A stretch of 64,000 bases of DNA from Saccharopolyspora gregorii (GTDB lineage Bacteria > Actinomycetota > Actinomycetes > Mycobacteriales > Pseudonocardiaceae): the NCBI RefSeq assembly GCF_024734405.1, contig NZ_CP059556.1, positions 62,001 to 126,000 of the forward strand, written 5' to 3'. Under the pieces are notes generated by a model. That model was given only the letters and a program-made list of their open reading frames with translations, had not been told where the DNA came from and searched no databases. Below, piece by piece: positions 1 to 7,356 of this stretch. Numbering within the stretch: the first letter of the stretch is position 1; the number at the start of each line of letters is the position of its first letter. A program made the translations under genes and the position numbers.

Positions 1-2
1 TG

Positions 3-611
3 GAGAGCTACGCCGACTCCGGCGCCTACATGTGGGGCTGCTGGCTCTCCGGCGTCGACGTCGACGAGGAACCGGGCTACCGCGCGTTCGTCACCTGGGA
101 CCCGCTGCCCTCCGACGACGAGGCCCGCTCGTTCGCCGAGTTCTGGTGCTGGTTCACCGCCGTCCGCGAGCGGGCGCACGCGCGCGGCCTCACCTTCCGC
201 GCCTACTGCTACAACGAGCTCGCCGAGAACCGCTGGATGCTGTCCTCCGCCGAGCGGTTCGCGGGCAAGCCCGGCATCCCCGAGGTGTCCGAGGTGCGCC
301 GGTTCATCGGCTCCGGCGAGTGGGTCGACCTGTTCGCCGCCGTCCGCGACCAGTTCCTGTGCCCGCAGGGCAAGGGGCTCAAGGTGATCGCGCCCAGCGC
401 CGGGTTCGCCTGGCGGGACCCGGAGGCCAGCGGGGAGAACTCGATGCGCTGGTACCGGGACGCCGTGGGCCTCGACGGGCAGCGGCCCGAGCCGTCGCAG
501 CGGCGGCGGCTGCTGGAGTACAACGAGGACGACGTCCGCGCCACCCTCGCCGTCCGCCGCTGGATGACCTCGCCCGAAGCGGGGGAGATCCCGTTCACCG
601 AGGACCTCTGA
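3..611 (+). CDS. RecB-family (TM0106-like) putative nuclease, 3' part
   Basis: The reading frame is open to the window edge, so only the C-terminal part of about 202 residues is present. The end of the protein, LLEYNEDDVRAT followed by a short helix, matches the last acidic motif of the RNase H-like exonuclease domain that forms the C-terminal half of TM0106-type 'predicted RecB family nucleases'. An earlier acidic segment, GYRAFVTWDP, fits the same fold. The N-terminal RecB/PD-(D/E)XK half lies outside the window. The likely role is DNA cleavage or repair in the cytoplasm, but the substrate is unknown. The gene converges on the alcohol dehydrogenase with only 19 bases between the stop codons. 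Family assignment is by recognition of the C-terminal motif only. Confidence 0.75.
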   Translation, partial: ESYADSGAYMWGCWLSGVDVDEEPGYRAFVTWDPLPSDDEARSFAEFWCWFTAVRERAHARGLTFRAYCYNELAENRWMLSSAERFAGKPGIPEVSEVRRFIGSGEWVDLFAAVRDQFLCPQGKGLKVIAPSAGFAWRDPEASGENSMRWYRDAVGLDGQRPEPSQRRRLLEYNEDDVRATLAVRRWMTSPEAGEIPFTEDL

Positions 612-630
612 CCCGGTCCGGCCGAACCGG

Positions 631-1674
631 TCACGGGACGAGGACCGCCCGGCCGGTGATGTCCCCGTGATGGAGCCGCTCGTAGACCTCGGGCGCCTGC
701 TCCAGCGGGAAGGTCTCGGTGTGCACCGAGATGGCGCCGGAGCGGCCCAGCGCCAGCACGTCCAGCAGCTCGGCGCGCCCGCCCCAGCAGGGCGCCGCCA
801 CCGACACCCCGAACGGCACCGCGCCGAACGCCACCGGCAGCCGGCCCTCGCCGACCCCGACGAGCGTGACGTCCCCGGCGATGCCGACGCACTCCGCCGC
901 GGTGCGCACCGTGGGTTCCGCGCCGACGAAGTCGACGACGAGCTCGGCGCCGCGCCCGCCGGTCAGCTCGCGGACCCGCCGGGCGGCGTGCTCGTCCGAG
1001 CGCAGCACCTCGTGCGCACCGACCCGCCGCGCCAGCTCCAGCGGCTCCTCGGCCAGGTCGATCGCGACGATCCGGGCGGGGGTCAGCGCCCGCAGCAGCT
1101 GCACGCCGAGGTGCCCGAGCCCGCCGACGCCGATCACCACGGCGGTGCTGCCCGCCACCAGCTTCGGCAGCGAGCGGCTGATCGCGTGGTACGGGGTGAG
1201 GCCCGCGTCGGTCAGCGGGGCCGCCACCACCGGGTCCAGCCCGTCCAGCGGCGCCAGGTGCCGCGGGTCGTCGACCACCATGTACTCGGCCATCGCGCCC
1301 GGAGCGCCGAGCCCGGGCGCCACCACGCCGAGTTCGGCGGTGCGGGTGCAGTAGTTCTCCATGCCGGTGGCGCACTGCCGGCAGCCGCCGCAGCCCCACG
1401 GCCCGTACACCGCGACCTGCTCGCCCTCGGCCACCGCGGTGACGCCGCGCCCGACGGCGGCGACGGTGCCCGCGCCCTCGTGGCCGAGGGTCAGCGGCAG
1501 CGGGTACGGGAAGCCCTCGGCGGGCCAGCTCATCACGGTGAAGTCGGAGTGGCAGACGCCCGCGGCCTCGACCCGCAGCAGCACCTGGCCGGGGCCCGGT
1601 TCGGGGACGGGGATCTCGACGACCTCCGGCCTGGAACCGACCTTGCGGTACTGCACGGCCTTCATCGAGCCCAT
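631..1674 (-). CDS. Zinc-dependent alcohol dehydrogenase
   Basis: A 347-residue medium-chain dehydrogenase. Catalytic zinc ligands are visible as Cys41 (in VCHSDF) and His65-Glu66 (in GHEGAGTV). The structural zinc loop is CGGCRQCATGMENYC around residues 95-110, and the Rossmann motif GVGGLGHLG is near residue 175. This is the bacterial NAD-dependent ADH type that oxidises alcohols to aldehydes, or the reverse. I chose the ATG at 1674 because GGGAGG sits about 10 bases upstream; an ATG at 1665 is the alternative. It follows the SDR gene by 37 bases in the same direction, so the two are probably one operon. The substrate cannot be read from the sequence. Confidence 0.9.
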   Translation of the reverse strand: MGSMKAVQYRKVGSRPEVVEIPVPEPGPGQVLLRVEAAGVCHSDFTVMSWPAEGFPYPLPLTLGHEGAGTVAAVGRGVTAVAEGEQVAVYGPWGCGGCRQCATGMENYCTRTAELGVVAPGLGAPGAMAEYMVVDDPRHLAPLDGLDPVVAAPLTDAGLTPYHAISRSLPKLVAGSTAVVIGVGGLGHLGVQLLRALTPARIVAIDLAEEPLELARRVGAHEVLRSDEHAARRVRELTGGRGAELVVDFVGAEPTVRTAAECVGIAGDVTLVGVGEGRLPVAFGAVPFGVSVAAPCWGGRAELLDVLALGRSGAISVHTETFPLEQAPEVYERLHHGDITGRAVLVP

Positions 1675-1711
1675 TCGCGAGCGCCCTCCCCGATCCGGAT
1701 CACCTGGCTGA

Positions 1712-2470
1712 TCATTTTGGCGGCATCCGCAGCGCGCCGTCCATGCGGATGACCTCACCGTTGAGGTAGTCGTGCTCGACGATGCCGACCGCGAGCTTCG
1801 CGTAGTCGCCCGGCACGGCGAGCCGCTTCGGGAACGGCACCCCGGCGGCGAGCCCGGCGCGGAACTCCTCGCTGACGGTGGCCAGCATCGGGGTGTCCAC
1901 GATGCCGGGAGCGATGGTCATCACCCGGATCCCGGCGGAGGCCAGGTCGCGGGCGGCGGGCAGCGTCAGGCTCGCCACCCCGCCCTTGGAGGCCGCGTAG
2001 GCGGCTTGGCCGATCTGCCCGTCGAAGGCGGCGACGGAGGCGGTGTTGATGACGACGCCGCGCTGCCCCTCCCGGTCGGGTTCGGTCTCGCGGATCGCCG
2101 CGGCGGCCAGCCGCAGCACGTTGAAGGTGCCCAGCAGGTTGATCTCCAGCACCTTGCGGAACAGGTCGAGGTCGTGCGGGCCCTGCTTGCCGCTGATCCG
2201 CGCGGACGGCCCGATCCCGGCGCAGTTCACCACGATCCGCAGCGGCACCCCGGCGCCCGCGGCCTGTTCGACGGCGGTGCCGACCTGGTCGGCGTCGGTG
2301 ACGTCGGCGGCGGTGTAGGTGATCCCGTCGACGGGCGGCGCCGCGGTCACCGAGTCCGGCAGGTCCACGCCGAACACGTGCGCGCCGCGTTCGGCGAGCG
2401 CGCGGGCGGTGGCCGCGCCGAGCCCGGAGGCTGCGCCGGTGACGATGGCGGCGGTGCCGGTGATCTGCAT
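1712..2470 (-). CDS. SDR-family 3-hydroxyacyl-CoA dehydrogenase type II-like
   Basis: A 252-residue short-chain dehydrogenase. It has the TGAASGLG cofactor motif at the N-terminus, a VVNCAGIG segment, a catalytic Ser in VINTASVAAF, and the YAASKGG catalytic Tyr/Lys. The tail APGIVDTPML resembles the HSD10-like 3-hydroxy-2-methylbutyryl-CoA/3-hydroxyacyl-CoA dehydrogenases, which use NAD in fatty acid or isoleucine breakdown. Start ATG at 2470 has GAGGAGAG upstream. It is the first gene of an operon with the zinc ADH and is divergent from UDP-glucose dehydrogenase. Two CAGTACTG palindromes lie 43-70 bases upstream of its start and could be a repressor site. The exact substrate is an inference from family resemblance. 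Confidence 0.85.
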   Translation of the reverse strand: MQITGTAAIVTGAASGLGAATARALAERGAHVFGVDLPDSVTAAPPVDGITYTAADVTDADQVGTAVEQAAGAGVPLRIVVNCAGIGPSARISGKQGPHDLDLFRKVLEINLLGTFNVLRLAAAAIRETEPDREGQRGVVINTASVAAFDGQIGQAAYAASKGGVASLTLPAARDLASAGIRVMTIAPGIVDTPMLATVSEEFRAGLAAGVPFPKRLAVPGDYAKLAVGIVEHDYLNGEVIRMDGALRMPPK

Positions 2471-2512
2471 GGGTCTCTCCTCGGTGTCGATCGCGATGCG
2501 CTCGTAGTCAAC

Positions 2513-2540
2513 CAGTACTGGGTGCGGTTGTGCAGTACTG
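2513..2540. promoter_or_regulatory. Twin CAGTACTG palindromes, candidate operator
   Basis: The perfect 8-base palindrome CAGTACTG occurs twice, at 2513-2520 and 2533-2540, exactly 20 bases apart (two helical turns). The first copy extends to CCAGTACTGG. The pair sits in the divergent gap between the SDR/ADH operon and ugd, 43-70 bases upstream of the SDR start. The spacing suits two dimers of a TetR-like regulator on one face of DNA. No regulator gene is adjacent and the cognate protein is unknown. Confidence 0.5.
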
Positions 2541-2704
2541 ATCGGGTCGTGAACTGCCGTGCACCGCTGCGTCACCACCCGAGCAGCAGCGCGTGAACAG
2601 TTGCCGAAGCGGCCTTCCCCGCCCGGCCGGTGTGCCACGATTCGGGCGAGGTCAGCTTCCCGAACTGGGGATTTCCCGGTCGGGCCGCCGCTGTGGAGGT
2701 CGCC

Positions 2705-4015
2705 GTGTTCGCTCGCCGGATCGTGGTCGTCGGGACGGGGTACGTCGGGTTGACGACCGGCGCCTGCCTGGCGTCGCTGGGACACCGGGTGGTGTGCAGC
2801 GACGTGGACGCCGCGAAGGTCGCCCGCCTGTCCCGCGGCGAGGTCGGCATCCTCGAACCCGGGTTGGGCGAGCTCGTCGCCGAGGGCATCGCGGCCGGGC
2901 GGCTGGAGTTCGTGCTCGGCTCGGCCGGTGCGGTCGCCGACGCCGAAGTGGTGTTCCTCTGCGTGCCCACGCCGATGGGTTCCGGCGGTGGCGCGGACCT
3001 GGCCGCCGTCGAATCGGTCGTCGCCGAGGTCGCCGCCGAACTGCCCGCCGGGTGCGTGCTGGTGTGCAAGTCGACGGTGCCGGTGGGCACCTCCGCGCGG
3101 GTCGCCGAGCTCGTCGGCCGTCCCGACGTGGCCGTGGTGTCGAACCCGGAGTTCCTGCGCGAGGGCTCCGCGGTGCACGACTTCCTGAACCCGGACCGGA
3201 TCGTGGTGGGCTCCGCTTCGCAGGACGCCGCCGAGCGGGTCGCCGCGCTCTACGCCCGGCTGGGCGCGCCGACGGTGCTCACCGACGCGCCGAGCGCCGA
3301 AATGGTCAAGTACGCGGCGAACTGCTTCCTCGCGACGAAGCTGTCCTACGTGAACGCGGTCGCGGAGCTGTGCGAGCGGCTGGGCGCCAACATCTCGGAC
3401 GTCACCGAGGGCATGGGCTACGACCGGCGGATCGGGCAGTCGTTCCTGCAGCCCGGGCCCGGTTGGGGCGGCTCCTGCCTGCCCAAGGACACGGCCGCGC
3501 TGCTGCAGGTGGCGCAGTCCGTCGGGTTCGACTTCGAACTGCTCGGCGCCGCGATCGACTCGAACGCGCGGCAGCGGGAGCAGATGGTCGCGAAGGTCGC
3601 CGACGCGTGCGGGGTCGGCGTGGCCGGTTCGCTCGACGGGGTGCGGCTGGGGTTGCTGGGCCTCACGTTCAAGGCGGGCACCGACGACCTGCGGGACTCC
3701 CCGGCGCTGGCGGTGGCCGAGCTGCTGGCCGCGCGCGGCGCGGAACTCGTGGCCTGCGACCCGGGGCTGCGCGGCGACGAGGCGCCGCTGCGGGACGTGG
3801 TGACCTTGGTGGACGACCCGTACGAGGCGGCGAAGGGCTCCGCCGGGCTAGTCGTGCTCACCGAGTGGCAGCAGTTCCGCGCGCTGGACTGGCCGCGGGT
3901 GGCGGGCCTGCTCGCCGGGCCGGTCGTGGTGGACACCCGCAACCACCTGGACCCGGACGTGCTGCGGCGGGCCGGGATCTCCTGGCGAGGCGTGGGCAGG
4001 CTCCCCGTCGGCTGA
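2705..4015 (+). CDS. ugd: UDP-glucose/GDP-mannose dehydrogenase family (UDP-glucose 6-dehydrogenase)
   Basis: A 436-residue nucleotide-sugar dehydrogenase that oxidises UDP-glucose to UDP-glucuronate with two NAD. The N-terminal Rossmann motif GTGYVGL is at residues 10-16. The central domain has the helix SAEMVKYAANCFLATK, and the catalytic Cys258 is in GGSCLPKD. The C-terminal UDP-binding domain begins at about residue 300 with LGLTFKAGTDDLRDSP. Length is normal for the family (about 440). I chose GTG 2705 because GGAGGT lies 4 bases upstream; in-frame starts further upstream would add an unconserved extension. The product would feed exopolysaccharide or cell-wall sugar synthesis. A palindromic repeat element lies directly downstream. 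Confidence 0.9.
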   Translation: MFARRIVVVGTGYVGLTTGACLASLGHRVVCSDVDAAKVARLSRGEVGILEPGLGELVAEGIAAGRLEFVLGSAGAVADAEVVFLCVPTPMGSGGGADLAAVESVVAEVAAELPAGCVLVCKSTVPVGTSARVAELVGRPDVAVVSNPEFLREGSAVHDFLNPDRIVVGSASQDAAERVAALYARLGAPTVLTDAPSAEMVKYAANCFLATKLSYVNAVAELCERLGANISDVTEGMGYDRRIGQSFLQPGPGWGGSCLPKDTAALLQVAQSVGFDFELLGAAIDSNARQREQMVAKVADACGVGVAGSLDGVRLGLLGLTFKAGTDDLRDSPALAVAELLAARGAELVACDPGLRGDEAPLRDVVTLVDDPYEAAKGSAGLVVLTEWQQFRALDWPRVAGLLAGPVVVDTRNHLDPDVLRRAGISWRGVGRLPVG

Positions 4016-4028
4016 GTGTTCTGTCGTT

Positions 4029-4210
4029 GAACTCGGTCTGCGTCGTGCTCGGGTGGCGGAACCTCAGCGGTCCCCTCGCTGCGGGATCGATTTCACAGGT
4101 GGCTCCGCCACATGAGAAATCGCTGTCCTCGCGAGGGAACCGCTGAGAACCCGCGGGTGGTCGGCCTGGGTACGTGGTCGCCGCTCATCGGCTTCGCCGC
4201 TGACAAGAAA
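4029..4210 (+). repeat. Palindromic intergenic element, copy 1
   Basis: Full copy of a dispersed structured element. It begins GAACTCGGTCTGCG and contains GGTGGCGGAACC. Outer stem arms are at 4063-4079 and 4131-4147 (16 of 17 pair). An inner stem CGATTTC/GAAATCG is at 4088-4094 and 4116-4122, with an apical hairpin GTGGC-TCC-GCCAC at 4099-4111. After the stem come AACCCGCGGGTGGTC and a distal hairpin around TCGGCTTCGCCG. The inner stem differs from the other copies by a compensatory A/T exchange. It lies between convergent ugd and the response regulator gene. Confidence 0.85.
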
Positions 4211-4513
4211 CAGCAACGGGCCGCTGGGGAGCGGCGAAGGCGGGCGGTCCGCCGCTCCGCCGGGGCTGCGCGGGGGCGGAGTGGTCACCCTGGGGCATGA
4301 GGGGTTGCTGGGACGGGTGAGGCCGGAGGGGCGGTGCCGGACGTCGGGGCGGGTCGTTCCCGGTGCCGCGGGGGTTGTGGACGGGCGGCCCGCGGGCCGT
4401 GCGCCGGGCCGGTGGTGGTGGGCCGGTGGTGGTCCGGCGCGGAACCGGTGGACGACCGGCCGGTGAACGCGCGCTCGCACCACCGGGCCAGCGCAAACAT
4501 TCCTTCCACAGCC

Positions 4514-4613
4514 TGTGGACAACTCCGTTCCCCGAGCTCCCGGGGGTGCGCGGCACCCGCTCCGCGACCGGTTGTGCACAGGTGTGGACGAAGTTGTCCA
4601 CAGGTGTGCACAA
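4514..4613. other. DnaA-box cluster in a quasi-palindrome
   Basis: Two exact TTGTCCACA boxes are present, at 4514-4522 (minus) and 4594-4602 (plus). There are also two one-mismatch TTGTGCACA boxes at 4572-4580 (plus) and 4605-4613 (minus), and a TGTGGACGA near-box at 4583-4591. From 4571 to 4614 the boxes form an interrupted inverted repeat with arms GTTGTGCACA/TGTGCACAAC outside and TGTGGAC/GTCCACA inside. No dnaA, dnaN or AT-rich unwinding region is nearby, so this is not an obvious origin; a DnaA-titrating or regulatory cluster is an inference. The rest of the 4211-4726 gap is GC-rich with nothing I can assign. Confidence 0.6.
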
Positions 4614-4726
4614 CTCGGCGCGGAGCGCGACCACGGCACCGCCGGGCGTCCCGGACGGGCACCGGCCACCGCGACCCAGGGTGACGCCGACGGCCCCCGG
4701 AACCGCGCCGCCGACCGGATCGGGTC

Positions 4727-5389
4727 TCAGGAACCGAGGCGGTAGCCCATGCCGCGGACCGTGCGGATCCGCTCGCTGCCGATCTTGCGGCGCAGCGCCC
4801 GCACGTACACGTCCACCACGTTCGAACCGGGGTCGAAGTCGTAGCCCCACACGTGGGACAGGATCTGCTCCCGGGACAGCACTTGGCCGGTGTGCCGCAG
4901 GAACAGCTCCAGCATCGCGAACTCGCGGGCGGTCAGGTCCACCGTCGCGTCCGGCAGCTGGGCGCGCCGGGTCCGCAGGTCCAGCGACAGGTCGCCGTCG
5001 CGCAGCACCGCCACGTCCGGCGCGCGGTCCGCCGAACGCAGCCGCAGCCGGACCCGCGCCAGCAGCTCCTCGAACCGGAACGGCTTGGTCATGTAGTCGT
5101 CGGCGCCGCCCTCCAGCCCGGCGACGGTGTCGTGCACCGAGTCCCGCGCCGTCAGGATGATCACCGGGAGGGTGATCCGCTGCGCCCGCACCGCTTGCAG
5201 CACCGAGAACCCGTCCTTGCCGGGCAGCCCCAGGTCGAGCACGGCCAGGTCGTGGTCGCCGCCGAGCAGCAGCTCCTGCGCGGTGGCGCCGTCCCCGGCG
5301 ACCGAGGTGCCGAAGCCGTTGGCGCGCAGCCCCTTCTCCAGGAACGCCGCGATGCGCGCCTCGTCCTCGACGATCAGGATCTTGCTCAC
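4727..5389 (-). CDS. OmpR/PhoB-family response regulator
   Basis: A 220-residue two-domain regulator. The receiver starts SKILIVEDEARIA with the acidic pair, the phospho-acceptor Asp is in DLAVLDLGLPGKDG, and the conserved Lys is in YMTKPF. The C-terminal winged helix ends with VDVYVRALRRKIG and the signature RTVRGMGYRL. The GTG start at 5389 overlaps the kinase stop by 4 bases (GTGA), so the two are translationally coupled. It is the last gene of a three-gene minus-strand operon (small acidic membrane protein, kinase, regulator). The signal and target genes are not evident. Confidence 0.92.
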   Translation of the reverse strand: MSKILIVEDEARIAAFLEKGLRANGFGTSVAGDGATAQELLLGGDHDLAVLDLGLPGKDGFSVLQAVRAQRITLPVIILTARDSVHDTVAGLEGGADDYMTKPFRFEELLARVRLRLRSADRAPDVAVLRDGDLSLDLRTRRAQLPDATVDLTAREFAMLELFLRHTGQVLSREQILSHVWGYDFDPGSNVVDVYVRALRRKIGSERIRTVRGMGYRLGS

Positions 5390-6855
5390 GGGTGGGCCTC
5401 CTCGGCGGTCGCGGACGGGACGAGGCCGGGCACCGCGCCCGGCCAGGCGGGCAGGTCGAGGCCGAAGGTGGCCCCGTTCCCGGGTTCGGACAGCACCCGC
5501 ACCCGCCCCTGGTGCGCTTCGGCGATGGCGGCGACGATCGCCAGTCCCAACCCGGCGCCGCCGCGGCCGGGACCGCTGCCGTGCGCGAACCGGGCGAAGA
5601 TCTGCTCCACCTCGGCCGGGTCCACCCCCGGCCCGCGATCGGTGACCCACAGCGTCAACCGGCCCAGGCTCAGCGCCGAGCCGATGCGGATCTCCGAGCC
5701 GTCCTCGGTGTGCTGCACCGCGTTCTGCGCCAGCTGCACCACGGCCTGGGTGAGCCGCTGCGCGTCCACCACCACGTCGCCCTCGCCGATGCTCTCCAGC
5801 ACCCAGCGCCGGTCCGCGATGGAGCGCACCTTCGCGTCGATGTCGCTGGTGAGCTCGGCCAGCGACACCTCGGCGGGGTGCACGAAGTCGGGCCGGTCCG
5901 CCTTGGCCAGCATCAGCAGGTCCTCGACGATGCGGGTCATCCGGTCCAGCTCGTCGGTGCACAGCCGCACCACCTCGTCGCGCTCCTCCGGGTCGTCCCC
6001 GAGCAGTTCGAGGTGCCCGCGCACGATGGTGATCGGGGTGCGCAGCTCGTGGCTGGCGTCGTCGACGAACTGGCGCTGCGTGCTGAACGCCGATTCGAGC
6101 CGGTCGAGCATCGCGTTGAACTGGTAGGCCAGCGCCGCGATGTCGTCGCGGCCCTCCACCGGGATGCGGCGGGTCAGGTCGTGCTCGCTGATCTCCGCGG
6201 CCGTCTGCCGCACCACCCGCACCGGTGCCAGGATCGCCCCGGCCACCACCCACGAGGAGGCCGCCGCCAGCAGCACGCCGAACGCGCTGACCAGCACCAG
6301 GGTGCGCACCACCTCGTGCACCTCGGACACGTCGGCGGCGGTGAAGTGCCCGGTGATGAACCAGGCGTGCCCGCCGTCGCGGGTGTGCACCTCCACCTTC
6401 ACCCAGCGCAGCGGTCCGGCGCTGGAGCGCGCGGTGCCCTCCCGGGCGGGGGTGTGCGAGATGCGTTCCAGCAGGCCCGGGTCGTGCACCGCCGCGCGGG
6501 TGCCCTTGTCCTGCGACTGCACCCGCATCTGCAAGCCGGTGGGCGTATCCCAGGTTCCGATGAGCGCTTCCCACGCGTCCGGGTACTGCTGGCCGAGGTA
6601 GGTCTCGAACAGCACCTCCGGGTCGCCTATCGGCACGCCGGTGGCGGGGTCGCGGCCGACGTGGGCGAAGTTGACGAACTCGTGCCCCTCCTGCTCCAGG
6701 GCGGCGGTGACCTTGTTCATCGCCTCGTTGTGCAGGAACCGCCACACCAGCAGCACGATCCCGGTCAGCACCACGACCAGGACCAGCAGCATCCAGCCCA
6801 TGATCTGGGCGCGGGCGGGGACGCGGGTGCCGCGGCGCGCCTGCTCAGTCGTCAT
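5386..6855 (-). CDS. HAMP-domain sensor histidine kinase
   Basis: A 489-residue membrane kinase. The first transmembrane segment is at about residues 20-43 (MGWMLLVLVVVLTGIVLLVW). An extracytoplasmic sensor of about 140 residues follows, then a second segment near 190-215, a HAMP linker (LTRRIPVEGRDDIAALAYQFN) and the H-box FVDDASHELRTPIT with the phospho-accepting His. The ATPase domain shows the N-box QLAQNAVQHT and G-boxes DRGPGVD and GGAGLGLAIV. It phosphorylates the adjacent OmpR-type regulator. Start ATG 6855 overlaps the end of the upstream small gene by 11 bases. The sensor region has no signature I recognise. Confidence 0.92.
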   Translation of the reverse strand: MTTEQARRGTRVPARAQIMGWMLLVLVVVLTGIVLLVWRFLHNEAMNKVTAALEQEGHEFVNFAHVGRDPATGVPIGDPEVLFETYLGQQYPDAWEALIGTWDTPTGLQMRVQSQDKGTRAAVHDPGLLERISHTPAREGTARSSAGPLRWVKVEVHTRDGGHAWFITGHFTAADVSEVHEVVRTLVLVSAFGVLLAAASSWVVAGAILAPVRVVRQTAAEISEHDLTRRIPVEGRDDIAALAYQFNAMLDRLESAFSTQRQFVDDASHELRTPITIVRGHLELLGDDPEERDEVVRLCTDELDRMTRIVEDLLMLAKADRPDFVHPAEVSLAELTSDIDAKVRSIADRRWVLESIGEGDVVVDAQRLTQAVVQLAQNAVQHTEDGSEIRIGSALSLGRLTLWVTDRGPGVDPAEVEQIFARFAHGSGPGRGGAGLGLAIVAAIAEAHQGRVRVLSEPGNGATFGLDLPAWPGAVPGLVPSATAEEAHP

Positions 6856-7171
6856 CGTCCGGCCGGCTCGGGGCGTCGGGGTGGTCCGGGTGGTCGGGGG
6901 AGTCGGGGTCGTCGGGGGAGTCGTCGGGATCATCGGAATCGTCGTCGTCGTCCTCCGGTTCCGGCGGTGGCAGGTCGGCGGGCGCCGAGGTGGCGACGAC
7001 CGGCGGCGTCGCCGGCCTGCTGGGAGCGGGCCCGACCAGGTCGCCGACGCGCACCTCGGCAGGCACCTGCGGGGCGCGCGGGCCGTTGCTCAGCGCGTAG
7101 CCCAGCAGCACCGCGGTGATCGGCAGCGCGAGCGCGGCGATGAGCAGCGGCAACCTCTTCACCGGCCTCAT
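6845..7171 (-). CDS. Small Asp/Pro-rich membrane or secreted protein
   Basis: A 108-residue protein with a basic N-terminus and one hydrophobic segment (residues 8-27, LPLLIAALALPITAVLLGYA). The rest is a proline-rich extracytoplasmic part ending in a strongly acidic tail of alternating Asp, Pro and Ser. It could be an uncleaved signal anchor or a signal peptide. It is the first gene of the operon with the kinase and response regulator, and its end overlaps the kinase start by 11 bases, which supports it being real. I do not recognise the family. A role as an accessory to the sensor, or as a polyanion that binds cations such as calcium, is speculation from composition. Confidence 0.65.
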   Translation of the reverse strand: MRPVKRLPLLIAALALPITAVLLGYALSNGPRAPQVPAEVRVGDLVGPAPSRPATPPVVATSAPADLPPPEPEDDDDDSDDPDDSPDDPDSPDHPDHPDAPSRPDDDD

Positions 7172-7285
7172 GCCCGCATCGTCGCCGCCTTCCTGGCCCC
7201 GGAGGATGAGAAGGGCATGAGAACTTTCTCATGCGGGGCGCCGGAGGTTGCGCGGATCCCGCGCCTGGCGGCACCGCCCAGCGGC

Positions 7286-7291
7286 TAGCCT
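7286..7291 (+). promoter_or_regulatory. -10-like TAGCCT for the glycosyltransferase gene
   Basis: TAGCCT matches the actinobacterial TANNNT hexamer and gives a leader of about 60 bases before ATG 7357. It sits in the 185-base divergent gap to the two-component operon. Confidence 0.4.
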
Positions 7292-7356
7292 GCACCACGA
7301 ACGGGTGCCGCCGCGATCGCGGACCGGCACGGGTACTGGGGCCGAGGGCAGGCGCG

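Noticed and set aside
611-631. Terminator between the RecB-like and ADH genes
   Set aside because: The 19-base gap holds only a weak CCGGT/ACCGG repeat, too short to call.
2572-3090. Small minus-strand frames overlapping ugd and the SDR promoter
   Set aside because: They are low-complexity shadow frames (Thr/Ser/Pro/Arg-rich) with no ribosome site, and they overlap a confidently assigned gene.
4029-4210. C(UUCG)G tetraloop in the distal hairpin
   Set aside because: The loop region reads GGCTTCGCC, which does not have the closing pair and following G needed for the stable C(UUCG)G tetraloop.
4514-4613. Chromosomal origin of replication
   Set aside because: The DnaA boxes lack neighbouring dnaA/dnaN genes and an AT-rich unwinding region, so an oriC call is not supported.
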